Shown: positions 46,758 to 58,164, numbered from the stretch's first letter. The stretch is DNA of 64,000 nt from Xanthobacter aminoxidans (GCF_023571765.1 NZ_JAMJXC010000004.1:124001-188000), one strand, 5' to 3'. The notes: generated by a model not told the origin, from the sequence alone. Made by a program: numbers and translations.

Positions 46758-49700
46758 TCACGCGGCTTCAACCGCCACGACACCGGGAATGGCCTTGATG
46801 GCCCCGGCAATCTGCGGCGACACGGAATATTTGCCGGGCAAACTTACCTCCACCTCGGCATGGGCGTCGTCGACCAGCAGGATCAGGCTCACCTCGCCGG
46901 CCCCGCTGCCCCCCGTCTTTCCGTCCGACAGGCGGCGCGCGATGCCCTCGATGGGCTCGGGCGAGCGCAGGAAGATGCGAAGGCCCTTCTGGTGCTTCGC
47001 CGTGACGGGGTCGAGCTTCTCGCAGGAATTGATGCGCACACGCACATCCTCGCCGTTCATCTCGGCGGCGACCATCATGAGCAGCGGAGTGCCGGGCTCC
47101 AGCAGGTCGCGGTAGTGCGCGAGGCCCTCGGAGAAGATCACCGCCTCGTAGTGCCCCGAGGGGTCCGAGAGCCCGACGATGCCCATGCGCGTGCCGGACT
47201 TGGTGCGCCGCTCCTGCTTGGAAACCACCGTCGCCGCCAGCCGCCCTGCCGCCGCGCCGGAGCGCACCGCGCGGGAGAAGTCGGCAAAGGACTGCACCCG
47301 CATCTTCTTCAGCGCCTCGGCATAGTCGTCCAGCGGATGGCCGGTGAGAAAGAAGCCGATGGAATCATATTCCCGCTGCAGCCGCTCCGAGGGCAGCCAG
47401 GGCGACGCCTCGGGAATGGGGAGGGAGGCCGCCGCGGCCGGGCCGGAGCCGAACATGTCGTTCTGGCCGGACTGGGCGTTAGCCTCCACCCGTTGCGCCT
47501 CGGCCACGATGGGCTCGATGGCGGCGAAGGCGCGGGCGCGGTTCTTCTCCAGCACATCGAAGCAGCCGGCGGCCATCAGGCTTTCCAGCGTGCGCTTGTT
47601 GACGAGCTTCACCGGCAGGCGCGCGGCGAAGTCGCCGAACGAGCGGAACGGCCGGTCGCCCCGCGCCGCCACCAGCGCGTCCACCGCCGCCTCGCCGACG
47701 CCCTTGATGGCGGCCATGGCGTAGATGATCTTGCCGTCCTTCACGCCGAACTCGCGGGCGGACAGGTTGATGTTCGGCGGCACCACCTCGATGCCGAGCC
47801 GCTGCGCCTCCTGCCGGAATTCCGCGAGCTTGTCGGTGTTGCCTTTATCGAGCGTCATGGAGGCGGCGAGGAACTCGGTGGGGTAGTTCGCCTTGAGCCA
47901 TGCGGTCTGGTAGGCGACCAGCGCATAGGCCGCCGCGTGGGACTTGTTGAAGCCGTAGTCGGCGAACTTCGCCAAGAGGTCGAAGATGGTGTCGGCCTGC
48001 GCCTTCTCGATGCCCCGCCCGGCGGCGCCGGAGACGAAGCGCTCGCGCTGCTTCTCCATCTCGGCGCGGATCTTCTTGCCCATGGCGCGGCGCAGCAGAT
48101 CGGCTTCGCCCAGCGAATAGCCCGCCATGGCCTGGGCGATCTGCATCACCTGTTCCTGATAGATGATGACGCCGAATGTCTCCTTCAGGTACGGCTCCAG
48201 CATGGGGTGGAGGTAGTCCGGCGTCGCCCGGCCGTGCTTGCAGTCGCAATAGACCGGGATGTTGGCCATGGGGCCTGGCCGGTAGAGGGCGACGAGGGCG
48301 ACGATGTCCTCGATGCGGTCGGCCTTCATGTCCACCAGCGCGCGGCGCATACCCGCGCTTTCCACCTGGAACACGCCCACCGTCTCGCCCTTGCCGAGCA
48401 TGTGGTAGGTCTTGGGATCGTCGAGCGGGATCTTGGAGATATCGAGGTCGATGCACCGCTGGTGCACCAGCTTCACCGCCTTCTCGATGGTGGTGAGCGT
48501 CTTGAGGCCGAGGAAGTCGAACTTCACGAGGCCGGCCTGCTCCACCCATTTCATGTTGTACTGGGTGACCGGCATGTCGGACCTGGGATCGCGATAGAGC
48601 GGCACCAGCTCGTGGAGCTGGCGATCGCCGATCACGATGCCCGCGGCGTGGGTGGAGGCGTGGCGGTTCAGCCCCTCCAGCTTTACCGCGATGTCGAAAG
48701 CGCGCTTGACTACCTCTTCCTGATCGCGCGCCGCCTGAAGGCGCGGCTCGTCCTCGATTGCCTGCTTCAGGGTGACGGGATTGGCCGGGTTCTGCGGGAC
48801 GAGCTTGCACAGCTTGTCCACCTGCCCATAGGGCATTTCCAGCACGCGCCCCACGTCGCGCAGCACGCCGCGCGCCTGGAGCGTACCGAAGGTGATGATC
48901 TGCGCCACCTGCGCGCGGCCGTAGCGCTCCTGCACGTAGCGGATCACCTCGTCGCGGCGCTCCTGACAGAAGTCCACGTCGAAGTCGGGCATGGACACGC
49001 GGTCCGGGTTCAGGAAGCGCTCGAAGAGCAGGCCGAACCGGAGCGGATCAAGGTCCGTGATCTGGAGCGAATAGGCCACCAGCGAGCCCGCGCCCGAGCC
49101 ACGCCCCGGCCCCACCGGGATGTCGTGCGCCTTGGCCCACTTGATGAAGTCCGACACGATGAGGAAGTAGCCGGGGAACTTCATCTTGGTGATGACGGAG
49201 ACCTCGTAGGCGAGGCGCTCGTGATAGGCGGCCTCGTCCAGTCCCGGCGCCGGCCCGTGCTTGGCGAGGCGAGCCGCGAGCCCCTCCTCCGCCTGCCGCT
49301 TCAATTCTGCGGCCTCTGCCTCCAGCGGGTCGGAGCCCTCGGCCTTCTCATCCGCCGTGGTGAAGCGCGGCAGGATGGGCTTCACCGTGCGCACGCGGTA
49401 GGCGCAGCGCTTGGCGATCTCCACCGTGTTGGCGGTCGCCTCGGGCAGGTCCGCGAACAACTCCAGCATCTCGGCGCGGGTCTTGAAGCGGTGCTCCGCC
49501 GTCAGCCGCCGCCGGTCGCCTTCCGAGAGCAGACGCCCCTCGGCGATGGCGAGGAGGCCGTCATGGGCCTCGAAGTCGGATTTTGCCGCGAAGAAGGGTT
49601 CGTTGGCCGCCACCAGCGGAATGCCCTTAGCATAGGCAAGCTCAAGCAGCGCCGGCTCGGCCAACCGCTCGGGATCCGCACCGTGGCGCTGCACCTCCAC

Positions 49701-50222
49701 ATAGAGCCGGTCGCCGAACAGGGAAGCGAGCAGATCCAGCCGGTCGGCCGCCATCTCCGGATGGCCGCCGACGATGGCGCGGTCCAGCGGTCCGGACGGG
49801 CCGCCCGTGAGGCAGATGAGGCCGGTGTTCGCCTCGGCCAGCCATTCGGGCAGGATGCGCGGCTCGTCCTCGCTCGCGGTTTCGAGGAAGGAGCGGGAGA
49901 CGAGGCGCATCAGGTTGCGCCAGCCCGCGTCATCCTTGGCCAGCAGCACCACGCGGGGCTTCTTCGGCCGCAGGCCGCCGCGCGGCCCGGCCGCATCCGG
50001 CAGATCGAGCGCCAGCGACACGCCGGGAATGGGCTGGATGCCCGAACCCGACATCTTCTCGGAAAACTCAAGCGCGCCGAAGAGATTGCCGGTGTCGGTC
50101 AGCGCGATGGCCGGCTGGTAGTCCGCCTTCGCCAGATCCGCCAGCTTGCCGACGGAGAGCGCGCCCTCCAGCAGCGAATAGGAGGAATGGACGTGCAGGT
50201 GGATGAAGCCGGGATCGGACAT
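46758..50222 (-). CDS. dnaE: DNA polymerase III subunit alpha
   Basis: Replicative polymerase, 1154 residues. PHP domain at the N-terminus (FIHLHVHSSYSLLEGA); palm with PDFDVDFCQERRDEVI and VGPGRGSGAGSLVAYSL; RFGLLFERFLNP; the finger region AYALVAYQTAWLKANYPTEF; tandem HhH (AIKGVGEAAVDAL); and an OB fold near residues 990-1070. The start at 50222 (MSDPGFIHL) fits DnaE1; the leader to 50360 is rejected. This is the main DnaE, not the ImuB-linked DnaE2. Confidence 0.97.
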   Translation of the reverse strand: MSDPGFIHLHVHSSYSLLEGALSVGKLADLAKADYQPAIALTDTGNLFGALEFSEKMSGSGIQPIPGVSLALDLPDAAGPRGGLRPKKPRVVLLAKDDAGWRNLMRLVSRSFLETASEDEPRILPEWLAEANTGLICLTGGPSGPLDRAIVGGHPEMAADRLDLLASLFGDRLYVEVQRHGADPERLAEPALLELAYAKGIPLVAANEPFFAAKSDFEAHDGLLAIAEGRLLSEGDRRRLTAEHRFKTRAEMLELFADLPEATANTVEIAKRCAYRVRTVKPILPRFTTADEKAEGSDPLEAEAAELKRQAEEGLAARLAKHGPAPGLDEAAYHERLAYEVSVITKMKFPGYFLIVSDFIKWAKAHDIPVGPGRGSGAGSLVAYSLQITDLDPLRFGLLFERFLNPDRVSMPDFDVDFCQERRDEVIRYVQERYGRAQVAQIITFGTLQARGVLRDVGRVLEMPYGQVDKLCKLVPQNPANPVTLKQAIEDEPRLQAARDQEEVVKRAFDIAVKLEGLNRHASTHAAGIVIGDRQLHELVPLYRDPRSDMPVTQYNMKWVEQAGLVKFDFLGLKTLTTIEKAVKLVHQRCIDLDISKIPLDDPKTYHMLGKGETVGVFQVESAGMRRALVDMKADRIEDIVALVALYRPGPMANIPVYCDCKHGRATPDYLHPMLEPYLKETFGVIIYQEQVMQIAQAMAGYSLGEADLLRRAMGKKIRAEMEKQRERFVSGAAGRGIEKAQADTIFDLLAKFADYGFNKSHAAAYALVAYQTAWLKANYPTEFLAASMTLDKGNTDKLAEFRQEAQRLGIEVVPPNINLSAREFGVKDGKIIYAMAAIKGVGEAAVDALVAARGDRPFRSFGDFAARLPVKLVNKRTLESLMAAGCFDVLEKNRARAFAAIEPIVAEAQRVEANAQSGQNDMFGSGPAAAASLPIPEASPWLPSERLQREYDSIGFFLTGHPLDDYAEALKKMRVQSFADFSRAVRSGAAAGRLAATVVSKQERRTKSGTRMGIVGLSDPSGHYEAVIFSEGLAHYRDLLEPGTPLLMMVAAEMNGEDVRVRINSCEKLDPVTAKHQKGLRIFLRSPEPIEGIARRLSDGKTGGSGAGEVSLILLVDDAHAEVEVSLPGKYSVSPQIAGAIKAIPGVVAVEAA

Positions 50223-50395
50223 GAGGCTCGGAGCGCCGTTCACTGAGCGGGGGATTCGTTCTCCCTTAAGGTAGCCCTGATTGTCGCGCAGAGAAGAGCG
50301 GCTCGTTATCCAAACACCATCCGCCGCGACCATGCCCCCGCTATCCTCTGCCGGTCGCACCCGTATGCTGCCGGGAGCAACAGGATGGAGCCGGC

Positions 50396-50833
50396 ATGAC
50401 GCGGTCGCTTCTCGCCAACTGGGTGTTCTGGGCCGTCCTCTCGGCCGCCTTCGCCGCGCTCACGGCCATCTTCGCCAAGGTGGGCGTGGCGGGCGTGGAT
50501 TCCGACTTCGCGACGCTCATTCGAACGGTCGTCATCCTCGCACTGGTGGCGGCCATCGCCCTCTCGCGCGGCGCATGGCAGCCAGTCACGAGCGTGTCGG
50601 GACGCACCTGGACGTTCCTGCTGCTGTCCGGGCTCGCCACCGGCGCGTCGTGGCTGTGCTACTTCCGCGCGCTGAAGATGGGCGATGCCGCCCGCGTGGC
50701 GCCGGTGGACAAGCTCAGCGTGGTGCTGGTGGCGGTGTTCGGGGTGATCTTCCTGGGCGAAAAGCTGTCGGCGGCGGCAGCGCTGGGCGTCGCGCTCATC
50801 GCGGCCGGGGCGGTGCTGGTGGCGCTCGGCTGA
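50396..50833 (+). CDS. half-size EamA/DMT-family membrane protein
   Basis: 145 residues with five hydrophobic segments, equal to a single EamA repeat. ANWVFWAVLSAAFAALTAIFAKVGV and the end DKLSVVLVAVFGVIFLGEKLSAAAALG (the conserved Glu-Lys) are typical. Full EamA transporters have two such repeats, so this probably works as a dimer. It lies nine bases from the end of thiL on the opposite strand. Confidence 0.9.
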   Translation: MTRSLLANWVFWAVLSAAFAALTAIFAKVGVAGVDSDFATLIRTVVILALVAAIALSRGAWQPVTSVSGRTWTFLLLSGLATGASWLCYFRALKMGDAARVAPVDKLSVVLVAVFGVIFLGEKLSAAAALGVALIAAGAVLVALG

Positions 50834-50842
50834 GGGCAGCCT

Positions 50843-51838
50843 TCAGAAGTGGCTGTAGCTGCCACTGCCGAGATCGAGCGGATGGCCACCGGCGTCGGTC
50901 ACGTCGAGGCCGGAACCTTCCCGCGTCTCGCCGATCAGCGCCACGGGTACACCCGCCTGCGCCGCCTCGAGCGTGAAAGCGGGAACGGCCGCATGGGGCA
51001 CGCAGGCGAGGATCTCGTAATCGTCGCCGCCCGACAGGGCCACCGCGAGCAGGCCCGGATCGGCCTTCACCGCAGCGGCAGCCGCCGCCGAGAGGGGCAC
51101 GCGCCGCGCCTCCACCTTGCCGCCGCAGCCGGAGGCGGCGAGCATCTTGGCGAGGTCGCCGGCGAGCCCGTCCGACACGTCCATGGCGGACGCCGCATGC
51201 CGGCGCAGGACGCGGGCAAGGGCAAGGCGCGGCTGGGGGTTCAGATAGCGGTCGAGGAGATGCGCGCGCTGCTCGCCGGACAGTCCGGCGAAAGCCGGCG
51301 CATCGCCGTCCTGCCGCAGCCGGAGGCCCAAGGCGGCATCGCCGATGGTGCCGGACACGAAGATGGCCATGCCCGCCTGCGCCCCGCTGCGCGGCACGAA
51401 CTCGCCCTTGGGCACCGCCCCCAGCGCCGTGATGGTGATCGTCACCGGGCCGGGGGTGGAGACCGTGTCCCCGCCGAGGATGGGGCAGGAGAAGGCCTCC
51501 GCATCGGCCCCGAGGCCGGCGGCGAAGGCTTCCATCCACGCATCGGGCGTGCCCTTGGGCAGGGCGATGGCCATCAAGGCGCCGATCGGCGCGGCGCCCT
51601 TGGCGGCGAGGTCGGAGAGGTTCACCCGCAACGCCTTGCGGGCGATGGCGGCGGGCGGATCGTCGGGGAAGAAATGCACCCCCGCGACCACTGCATCCTT
51701 AGTCAGCACAAGGTCGCAGCCTTCGGGCGGCGACAGCAGCGCGGCATCGTCCAGAAGGCCGAGCGCGCCCTGCGACCCGGCGATGGGGCGGAAGTAGCGG
51801 GCGATGAAGCGATCCTCGCCCGAGCCGCCGCCCTCCAT
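50843..51838 (-). CDS. thiL: thiamine-monophosphate kinase
   Basis: Phosphorylates thiamine phosphate to thiamine diphosphate. 331 residues. GEDRFIARYFRPIA, LGLLDDAALLSPPEG (ATP/Mg Asp cluster), TKDAVVAGVHFF, LAAKGAAPIGALMA, CPILGGDTVSTPGP, SAMDVSDGLAGDLAKM and SGGDDYEILA are all ThiL/PurM-superfamily motifs. The start at 51838 lies one base past the nusB stop, so the longer frame into nusB is rejected. Last gene of the glyA-rib-nusB run. Confidence 0.96.
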   Translation of the reverse strand: MEGGGSGEDRFIARYFRPIAGSQGALGLLDDAALLSPPEGCDLVLTKDAVVAGVHFFPDDPPAAIARKALRVNLSDLAAKGAAPIGALMAIALPKGTPDAWMEAFAAGLGADAEAFSCPILGGDTVSTPGPVTITITALGAVPKGEFVPRSGAQAGMAIFVSGTIGDAALGLRLRQDGDAPAFAGLSGEQRAHLLDRYLNPQPRLALARVLRRHAASAMDVSDGLAGDLAKMLAASGCGGKVEARRVPLSAAAAAAVKADPGLLAVALSGGDDYEILACVPHAAVPAFTLEAAQAGVPVALIGETREGSGLDVTDAGGHPLDLGSGSYSHF

Positions 51839-51839
51839 C

Positions 51840-52349
51840 TCAGGCGCCCCGGAATTCGTCGGGCCGCAGCTCGTGCGCCAGCGCGTCGAGCACGGCATTC
51901 ACCATGCCGGTCTCGTCGCGATCGAGGAAGGCGCCGGCCACATTCACATATTCGGTGATGACGACGCGGGCGGGCGGGTCCTTGGCCATCAGCTCGAAGG
52001 CGCCGGCGCGCAGCACGGCGCGCAGCACCGCTTCCACCCGCTTCAGCGGCCAGCCCTTGGAGAGGGTGCCGTCCACCAGCGGATCGATCTGGCGCTGGGC
52101 GTTCAGCACGCCCTCCACCACCGAGCGGAACAGCCGGCGGTCGGCTTCGGGGAATTCGATGCCTTCCACTTCCTGGCCGAGCCAGTGGCTCTCGAACTCG
52201 GCGAGCACGTCGTTGAGGGGCGTGGCGGCGAGGTCCATCTGGTAGAGCGCCTGCACCGCGCCGAGGCGGGCCGCGCTCTTCTTCATGGGCTTCTGCGGCG
52301 CGGTCTTCTCGGCCTGGCTGCTCGACTGGCTTTTGGCTTGGTCGCTCAT
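51840..52349 (-). CDS. nusB: transcription antitermination factor NusB
   Basis: 169 residues. Ser/Gln/Lys-rich leader, then the NusB fold: KSAARLGAVQALYQMDLA, PLNDVLAEFESHWLG, FRSVVEGVLNAQRQIDPL, RVEAVLRAVLRAGAFEL, VITEYVNVAGAFLD. NusB acts with NusE in rRNA antitermination. A GTG at 52358 overlapping the ribH stop (GTGA) is an equally reasonable start, giving three more residues. ribH-nusB is a widespread pair. Confidence 0.96.
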   Translation of the reverse strand: MSDQAKSQSSSQAEKTAPQKPMKKSAARLGAVQALYQMDLAATPLNDVLAEFESHWLGQEVEGIEFPEADRRLFRSVVEGVLNAQRQIDPLVDGTLSKGWPLKRVEAVLRAVLRAGAFELMAKDPPARVVITEYVNVAGAFLDRDETGMVNAVLDALAHELRPDEFRGA

Positions 52350-52354
52350 GACGA

Positions 52355-52846
52355 TCACGCTTCCAGCCGGCGTTTCAGCCGCAGCAGGCTGAGCGCGGCC
52401 TCGGCGGCGCCGCCGCCCTTGTTGCCCTCGGAGACGCGGGCGCGCTCCCAGGCCTGCGCCTCGGTGTCCACGGTGAGGATGCCGTTGCCCACCGGCAGGG
52501 CGTGGGCCATGCCCAATTCCATCAGTCCGCGCGCGGATTCGGCGGCCACGATGTCGAAATGGAAGGTCTCGCCGCGGATGACCACGCCGAGGCCCACCAC
52601 CGCGTCCACCGGCTCGCCGCCCTCTTCGTATGCGGCAAGGGCGATCTCGGCAGCGACGGGAATCTCCAGCGCGCCGGGCACGGTGATGACCGCCACCGTG
52701 ACGCCGGCAGCCTCCAGCGCGGCGCGGGCGCCGGCGAGGAGTTCGTCGGCCAGCGCCTCGTAATAGCGGCCTTCGACGATGACGACGCGGGCGCCTTCAA
52801 GCGCGGCATCGGCTTCGACGGCGGTTTCCCTGCGCGTCGTGACCAT
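52355..52846 (-). CDS. ribH: 6,7-dimethyl-8-ribityllumazine synthase
   Basis: Condenses the ribityl pyrimidine with dihydroxybutanone phosphate. 163 residues. [50 protein letters not shown] (active-site His), [15 protein letters not shown] with [12 protein letters not shown]. Start at 52846 (MVTTRRE), with GGAG seven bases upstream; an ATG six bases earlier is possible. Between ribE and nusB. Confidence 0.96.
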   Translation of the reverse strand: MVTTRRETAVEADAALEGARVVIVEGRYYEALADELLAGARAALEAAGVTVAVITVPGALEIPVAAEIALAAYEEGGEPVDAVVGLGVVIRGETFHFDIVAAESARGLMELGMAHALPVGNGILTVDTEAQAWERARVSEGNKGGGAAEAALSLLRLKRRLEA

Positions 52847-52898
52847 GGGCATTCTCCGAAATCTGGACGGCGCACCGCGCCGGAATTGGGCCGAAGGC

Positions 52899-53513
52899 CT
52901 AGCTGGCCCGGGGGAACTCCGCAAGCCGGGCGGCATAACGGGCCATCAGGTCGGCCTCGAAATTCACCGTGTCCCCGGCCTTCACCCCACCCCAGGTGGT
53001 GACGGAGAGGGTGTGGGGAATGAGAAGGCAGGAGAAGGTGTTGCCGTTCACCTCGTTGACCGTCAGCGAGGTGCCGTCGAGCGCCACCGAGCCCTTGGCC
53101 GCGACGAAGCGCGCCAGTCTCTCCGGCACCTCGAACACGAAGCGCGTGGTGGTGCCGAGATCCTCCCGCGACACCACTTTCGCCGTGCAGTCCACATGGC
53201 CGGACACCATGTGCCCGCCCAGTTCGTCACCCATCTTGAGCGAGCGCTCCAGATTGATGCGCCGGCCCTCGTCCCAGCCCGCGACCGTGGTGATGGCCAG
53301 CGTCTCGGGCGCGGCATCCACGGTGAAGAGGGTGGCGCGGGGGCCGCCCGACGTCACCGAGGTGACGGTGAGGCACACGCCCGCATGGGCGATGGAGGCG
53401 CCGATGTCGATGCCGGCTGCATCGAAGTCGGTGGCGACGGTGAGCGTCTTCACCTCGCCCTTCCGCTCGACCTTCACGAGGTCGCCCATGTCGGTCACGA
53501 TGCCGGTGAACAT
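52899..53513 (-). CDS. ribE: riboflavin synthase (alpha subunit)
   Basis: Dismutates two lumazines to riboflavin. 204 residues, two lumazine-binding repeats: [30 protein letters not shown], and [16 protein letters not shown], then [15 protein letters not shown] and [28 protein letters not shown]. The start at 53513 lies one base past the ribD stop. Note the usual ribBA is not in this run. Confidence 0.97.
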   Translation of the reverse strand: MFTGIVTDMGDLVKVERKGEVKTLTVATDFDAAGIDIGASIAHAGVCLTVTSVTSGGPRATLFTVDAAPETLAITTVAGWDEGRRINLERSLKMGDELGGHMVSGHVDCTAKVVSREDLGTTTRFVFEVPERLARFVAAKGSVALDGTSLTVNEVNGNTFSCLLIPHTLSVTTWGGVKAGDTVNFEADLMARYAARLAEFPRAS

Positions 53514-53514
53514 C

Positions 53515-54663
53515 TCAGCGTCTCCACAAGCGCACGAGGTGGTCGGCGCCAAGCTCGGCGCGCTCCACCTCGGCAAATCCCACCGGCTGGGTCAGCCGGA
53601 TGAGCGGACGGCCGGCCAAAGCGGGGTAAGCGTCCGGCCCCAGAATGACGGGGCTGCGGAACACCGCCACCTCGTCCACCACCCCCGCGTCCAGGAAGCG
53701 GGCGGCGGTGGTCGGCCCGCCCTCCACCATCAGGCGGGTGAGGCCGAGCAGGCCCAGCAGCTTGACCACGGCCGGAATATTGATGTGCCCATCCGCCCCG
53801 CGCGGCGCGCGGAGCACCTCGACGCCGCGCTCGTTGAGGGCGGCGGCACGGTGGGCGGGCGCATCCTCGGCGGCGATCACCCACAAGGGCACGTCGCAGG
53901 CGGTGCGCACCAGCGCGGCCGTGAGCGGAATGTCCAGCTCGGCATCCAGCACCAGGCGCACCGGCGAGCGGTTTTCATAGCCCTCCAGCCGGCATGTCAG
54001 CATGGGATCGTCGGCGAGCACGGTGCCGAGGCCGACGAGAATGGCATCCGTATGGGCGCGCATGAGATGCGCCCGCGCCCGTGCTTCGGCGCCGGTCACG
54101 ACGGCCGGCTTCGGCCCGGCATGGGCGGCCTTGCCGTCGGCGGAGACCGCCATCTTCACCAGCACATGCGGCCGGCCCTCGGTGACGCGGCGGATATGGC
54201 CGGCGTGATCGGACAGGGCCTGCTCCGCCCCGACGCCCACCGTGACCCAGATGCCGGCGGCGCGCAGGCGGGCGACGCCCCTGCCCTTCACCCGGTGGTC
54301 GGGGTCCTCGATGGCGGCGACCACGCGGGCGACACCGGCATTGATGACGGCATCGGCGCAGGGCGGCGTGCGGCCGTGGTGGGAGCAGGGCTCCAGGGTG
54401 ACATAGAGCGTCGAGCCGCGCGCCAGCTCACCGGCGGCGGCGAGCGCCTGCGGCTCGGCATGGGGGCGGCCGGTGGGGGCGGTGGCGGCGCTGGAGACGA
54501 CGCGCGGCACGCCGTCCACATGCTGCACCACCACGGCACCAACCGAGGGATTGGGCCAGGTGCGGCCGAGGCCGGTCTGGCCGACCTTCAGCGCCTCGGC
54601 CATGAACAGCTCGTCCTCGCGCGGCGACAGAACGGGCGCGGATGGCACCGGACGGCCGCTCAT
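53515..54663 (-). CDS. ribD: bifunctional pyrimidine deaminase / 5-amino-6-(5-phosphoribosylamino)uracil reductase
   Basis: 382 residues. N-terminal cytidine-deaminase-type zinc domain: [42 protein letters not shown]-terminal reductase: [21 protein letters not shown]-type loop [17 protein letters not shown], and [16 protein letters not shown]. The start overlaps the nrdR stop by four bases (ATGA). Confidence 0.97.
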   Translation of the reverse strand: MSGRPVPSAPVLSPREDELFMAEALKVGQTGLGRTWPNPSVGAVVVQHVDGVPRVVSSAATAPTGRPHAEPQALAAAGELARGSTLYVTLEPCSHHGRTPPCADAVINAGVARVVAAIEDPDHRVKGRGVARLRAAGIWVTVGVGAEQALSDHAGHIRRVTEGRPHVLVKMAVSADGKAAHAGPKPAVVTGAEARARAHLMRAHTDAILVGLGTVLADDPMLTCRLEGYENRSPVRLVLDAELDIPLTAALVRTACDVPLWVIAAEDAPAHRAAALNERGVEVLRAPRGADGHINIPAVVKLLGLLGLTRLMVEGGPTTAARFLDAGVVDEVAVFRSPVILGPDAYPALAGRPLIRLTQPVGFAEVERAELGADHLVRLWRR

Positions 54664-55190
54664 TCCCCGCTCCGCGGGGTCGTGGGCCGGGCACGCGCCT
54701 TTTCGACCGCCGGCTCGGCATCGTCGGCGCGGGGCTCACCCTCGTGGGAGAGTTCGGCGAGGGCGTTCTCGAAATCCTTCGCCTCGCGGAAGTTGCGATA
54801 GACCGAGGCGAAGCGGACGTAGGCCACGTCGTCGATCTGCTTCAGCCCCTCCATGACCATCTCGCCGATGGTCTCGGAGGTGATGTCGCCCTCGCCGACG
54901 CTTTCCAGCTGGCGCACGATGCCGTTGAGCATCCGCTCCACGCGCTCATTGTCCACCGGGCGCTTGCGCAGGGCGACGCTGACGGACTTCTCCAGCTTCT
55001 CACGCTCGAACGGCACGCGCCGTCCGGAGCGCTTGAGCACCATCAGCTCGCGCAGTTGCACCCGCTCGAACGTGGTGAAGCGGCCGCCGCAATCGGGACA
55101 GATGCGGCGGCGCCGGATAGCGGTGTTGTCTTCCGTCGGCCGGGAATCGCGCACCTGCGTCTCAAGGCCGCCGCAATAGGGGCACCGCAT
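54660..55190 (-). CDS. nrdR: transcriptional repressor NrdR
   Basis: Zinc/ATP-cone repressor of ribonucleotide reductase genes. 176 residues. Zinc ribbon MRCPYCGG...[16 protein letters not shown]-cone [42 protein letters not shown]. The C-terminal ~25 residues ([17 protein letters not shown]) extend past the usual end. Typical position between glyA and ribD; 27 bases after glyA. Confidence 0.97.
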   Translation of the reverse strand: MRCPYCGGLETQVRDSRPTEDNTAIRRRRICPDCGGRFTTFERVQLRELMVLKRSGRRVPFEREKLEKSVSVALRKRPVDNERVERMLNGIVRQLESVGEGDITSETIGEMVMEGLKQIDDVAYVRFASVYRNFREAKDFENALAELSHEGEPRADDAEPAVEKARARPTTPRSGE

Positions 55191-55217
55191 CCTTCACGCC
55201 TTCCCGGTCGTCAATCC

Positions 55218-56531
<1,314 letters not shown>

Positions 56532-56768
56532 GGGCAGGTCTCCGGTGATGGCGTGGAGGCTCCGGACAAGGGCGGCAGGCGCCCGGCCGGAGCGGACCCT
56601 GCGCTTATCACAGGGCGAAGGTGAAGTCCAAAGCCGGCTGGTGCGGCGTGTGGGCTCGGGGTCGTGGGAAAGGTCGGGCTGGCGGGGGCGGACGGCAGGC
56701 GGGAGCAGGGCGAACCGGCACGAAGGAAGGCCAACTGGCGGGCGGCCCTCCTCGCCCCCTCCCCTCCG

Positions 56769-56795
56769 TCATGGCCGGTCTTGTCCCGGCCATGA
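56769..56795. repeat. interspersed palindromic repeat copy (TCATGGCCGG type)
   Basis: Ten-base perfect arms TCATGGCCGG / CCGGCCATGA around TCTTGTC. I recognise this as very like the abundant CGTCATGGCCGG...CCGGCCAT intergenic palindrome of Bradyrhizobium and other Hyphomicrobiales. It lies 20 bases past the tonB stop, so it may act as its transcript end. I saw only this one copy in the window. Confidence 0.7.
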
Positions 56796-56815
56796 TGGAG
56801 CGCCCGGTGTCTCCT

Positions 56816-57655
56816 TCAGTTGCGGAAGTTGATCGCCACACCGAAGCTCATGCCCTTGCCGTCGGGCGGGGCGGGAAAGGGCGAGGCGCGCCGGGCCATG
56901 GCCACCGCCTCCTGGTCCAGCACCGAATTGCCGGAGGAGCTCGCCAGAGACACGCCGGTCACCGCGCCCGAGCCGGAAATCGAGATGCTGATCCCCGGCC
57001 GCCCCACGTTCGAGCCCTGCGGACGCTTGAAGCGGTTGAGATGGGCGAAGGCGCGCGATTTCCAGTCCGCCAGCGCAGCCGAGCGGGCGGCCGCGGCACC
57101 CGGCGAGGGGGCGGCGGTGGTCTGAGCGGTGGGCGCCTCCGAGCGCGGCGCGGCGGTGGTGGTGGGAGCGGTCCGCCGACGGGTGGGCTTTGCCTCCTTC
57201 TTCGGCTTCTCCACCTCCTTGGGCCGGGGCTTCTCCTCCTCCACCTTCTTGGGTTCGGGCTTGGGCAGCACCACCTCGGCCTCCGCCGGTGCGGGCGGGG
57301 TCTCCGGCATCTTCTCGACCGTCTCTGTCACCTGCGGCTCGGGCGGCGGCGGCTCGGCCTCCTCCGGCTCCTCCTTGGCGTCGGGCACGGGTTCCGGCGC
57401 CTGGATCATCTGCGGGCCGGGCGCCACTTCTTCCTGGGACGGCTGGCTGACCGCCATGGGCGCCAGCTCGATCATGATGGCGGCGGGCGGCGACTGCTCG
57501 CCCGGCGCATCCTTGTTCCAGTTCAGCGCCACATAGACGGCGGCGGCATGGAGCGCGACCACCAGCAGCACGCCCGCGGCGAGCCGCAGGATCATGTTGC
57601 GCAGGTGGTAGCGGTCGAAGTCGTGCCAGTGGTGGTGGTGGTGAACCGCGCTCAC
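56816..57655 (-). CDS. tonB: energy transducer TonB with His-rich cytoplasmic tail
   Basis: 279 residues, GTG start overlapping the exbD stop (GTGA). The cytoplasmic N-terminus [17 protein letters not shown] has seven His in the first 17 residues, including five in a row. One membrane helix at about residues 22-42. A Pro/Glu/Lys-rich periplasmic spacer (EPEEAEPPPPEPQ, then KPRPKEVEKPKKE) leads to a TonB C-terminal domain from about residue 190: WKSRAFAHLNRFKRP, GISISISGSGAVTGVSL, DQEAVAMARRASPFPAPP. Couples the proton gradient to outer-membrane receptors, none of which is in the window. Confidence 0.94.
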   Translation of the reverse strand: MSAVHHHHHWHDFDRYHLRNMILRLAAGVLLVVALHAAAVYVALNWNKDAPGEQSPPAAIMIELAPMAVSQPSQEEVAPGPQMIQAPEPVPDAKEEPEEAEPPPPEPQVTETVEKMPETPPAPAEAEVVLPKPEPKKVEEEKPRPKEVEKPKKEAKPTRRRTAPTTTAAPRSEAPTAQTTAAPSPGAAAARSAALADWKSRAFAHLNRFKRPQGSNVGRPGISISISGSGAVTGVSLASSSGNSVLDQEAVAMARRASPFPAPPDGKGMSFGVAINFRN

Positions 57656-58158
57656 CGGGCCGCTCCGGGGGCTCCGGCAGAGGCGGGCGGGACGGCAGAG
57701 GCCGGGGTGACAGCGGACGGGGGCTGCGTCGCCGGCGCGGGTTCGCCGCCTTCGAGGCCGACGAGAGCGACCTTGAGATAGCCGGCGGTACGCAGGAGGT
57801 TCATCACCTCCATCACGTCGCCATAGGGCACCGTCTTGTCGGCGCGCACGAACACGCGCTGCTGGCGGTCGGCATTGGTGCGCCCGTCCAGCATGGCGCC
57901 GAGGCCGGTGCGGGTGACGGGATCATCGCCCAGCGCCAGCGTGAGGTCCTTCTTGACGGAGAGGAACAGCGGCTTGTCCGGGCGGGGCTGGGGCTGGGCG
58001 TTGGAGGCGGGCAGGTCCACCTTCACGTCCACCGTGGCGAGGGGCGCCGCCACCATGAAGATGATGAGCAGCACCAGCATCACGTCGATGAACGGCGTGA
58101 CGTTGATCTCGTGGTTCTCGGCGAGGTCGTCCCCGCCGTGGTCGAGCTTGGCGGCCAT
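57652..58158 (-). CDS. exbD: ExbD biopolymer transport protein
   Basis: 168 residues. Short cytoplasmic start, then one membrane helix beginning [20 protein letters not shown]; the proton-carrying Asp is at residue 25, as in E. coli. Periplasmic ExbD domain ([22 protein letters not shown], then KVALVG) and an Ala/Pro-rich tail. Six bases after exbB; overlaps tonB. Confidence 0.96.
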   Translation of the reverse strand: MAAKLDHGGDDLAENHEINVTPFIDVMLVLLIIFMVAAPLATVDVKVDLPASNAQPQPRPDKPLFLSVKKDLTLALGDDPVTRTGLGAMLDGRTNADRQQRVFVRADKTVPYGDVMEVMNLLRTAGYLKVALVGLEGGEPAPATQPPSAVTPASAVPPASAGAPGAAR

Positions 58159-58164
58159 GTGGGC

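Noticed and set aside
45735..50246. A 1503-codon open frame on the plus strand opposite dnaE and its neighbour
   Set aside because: High GC keeps the antisense frame free of stops; the translation is His/Arg/Gly-rich with no domain, while the minus strand encodes clear proteins.
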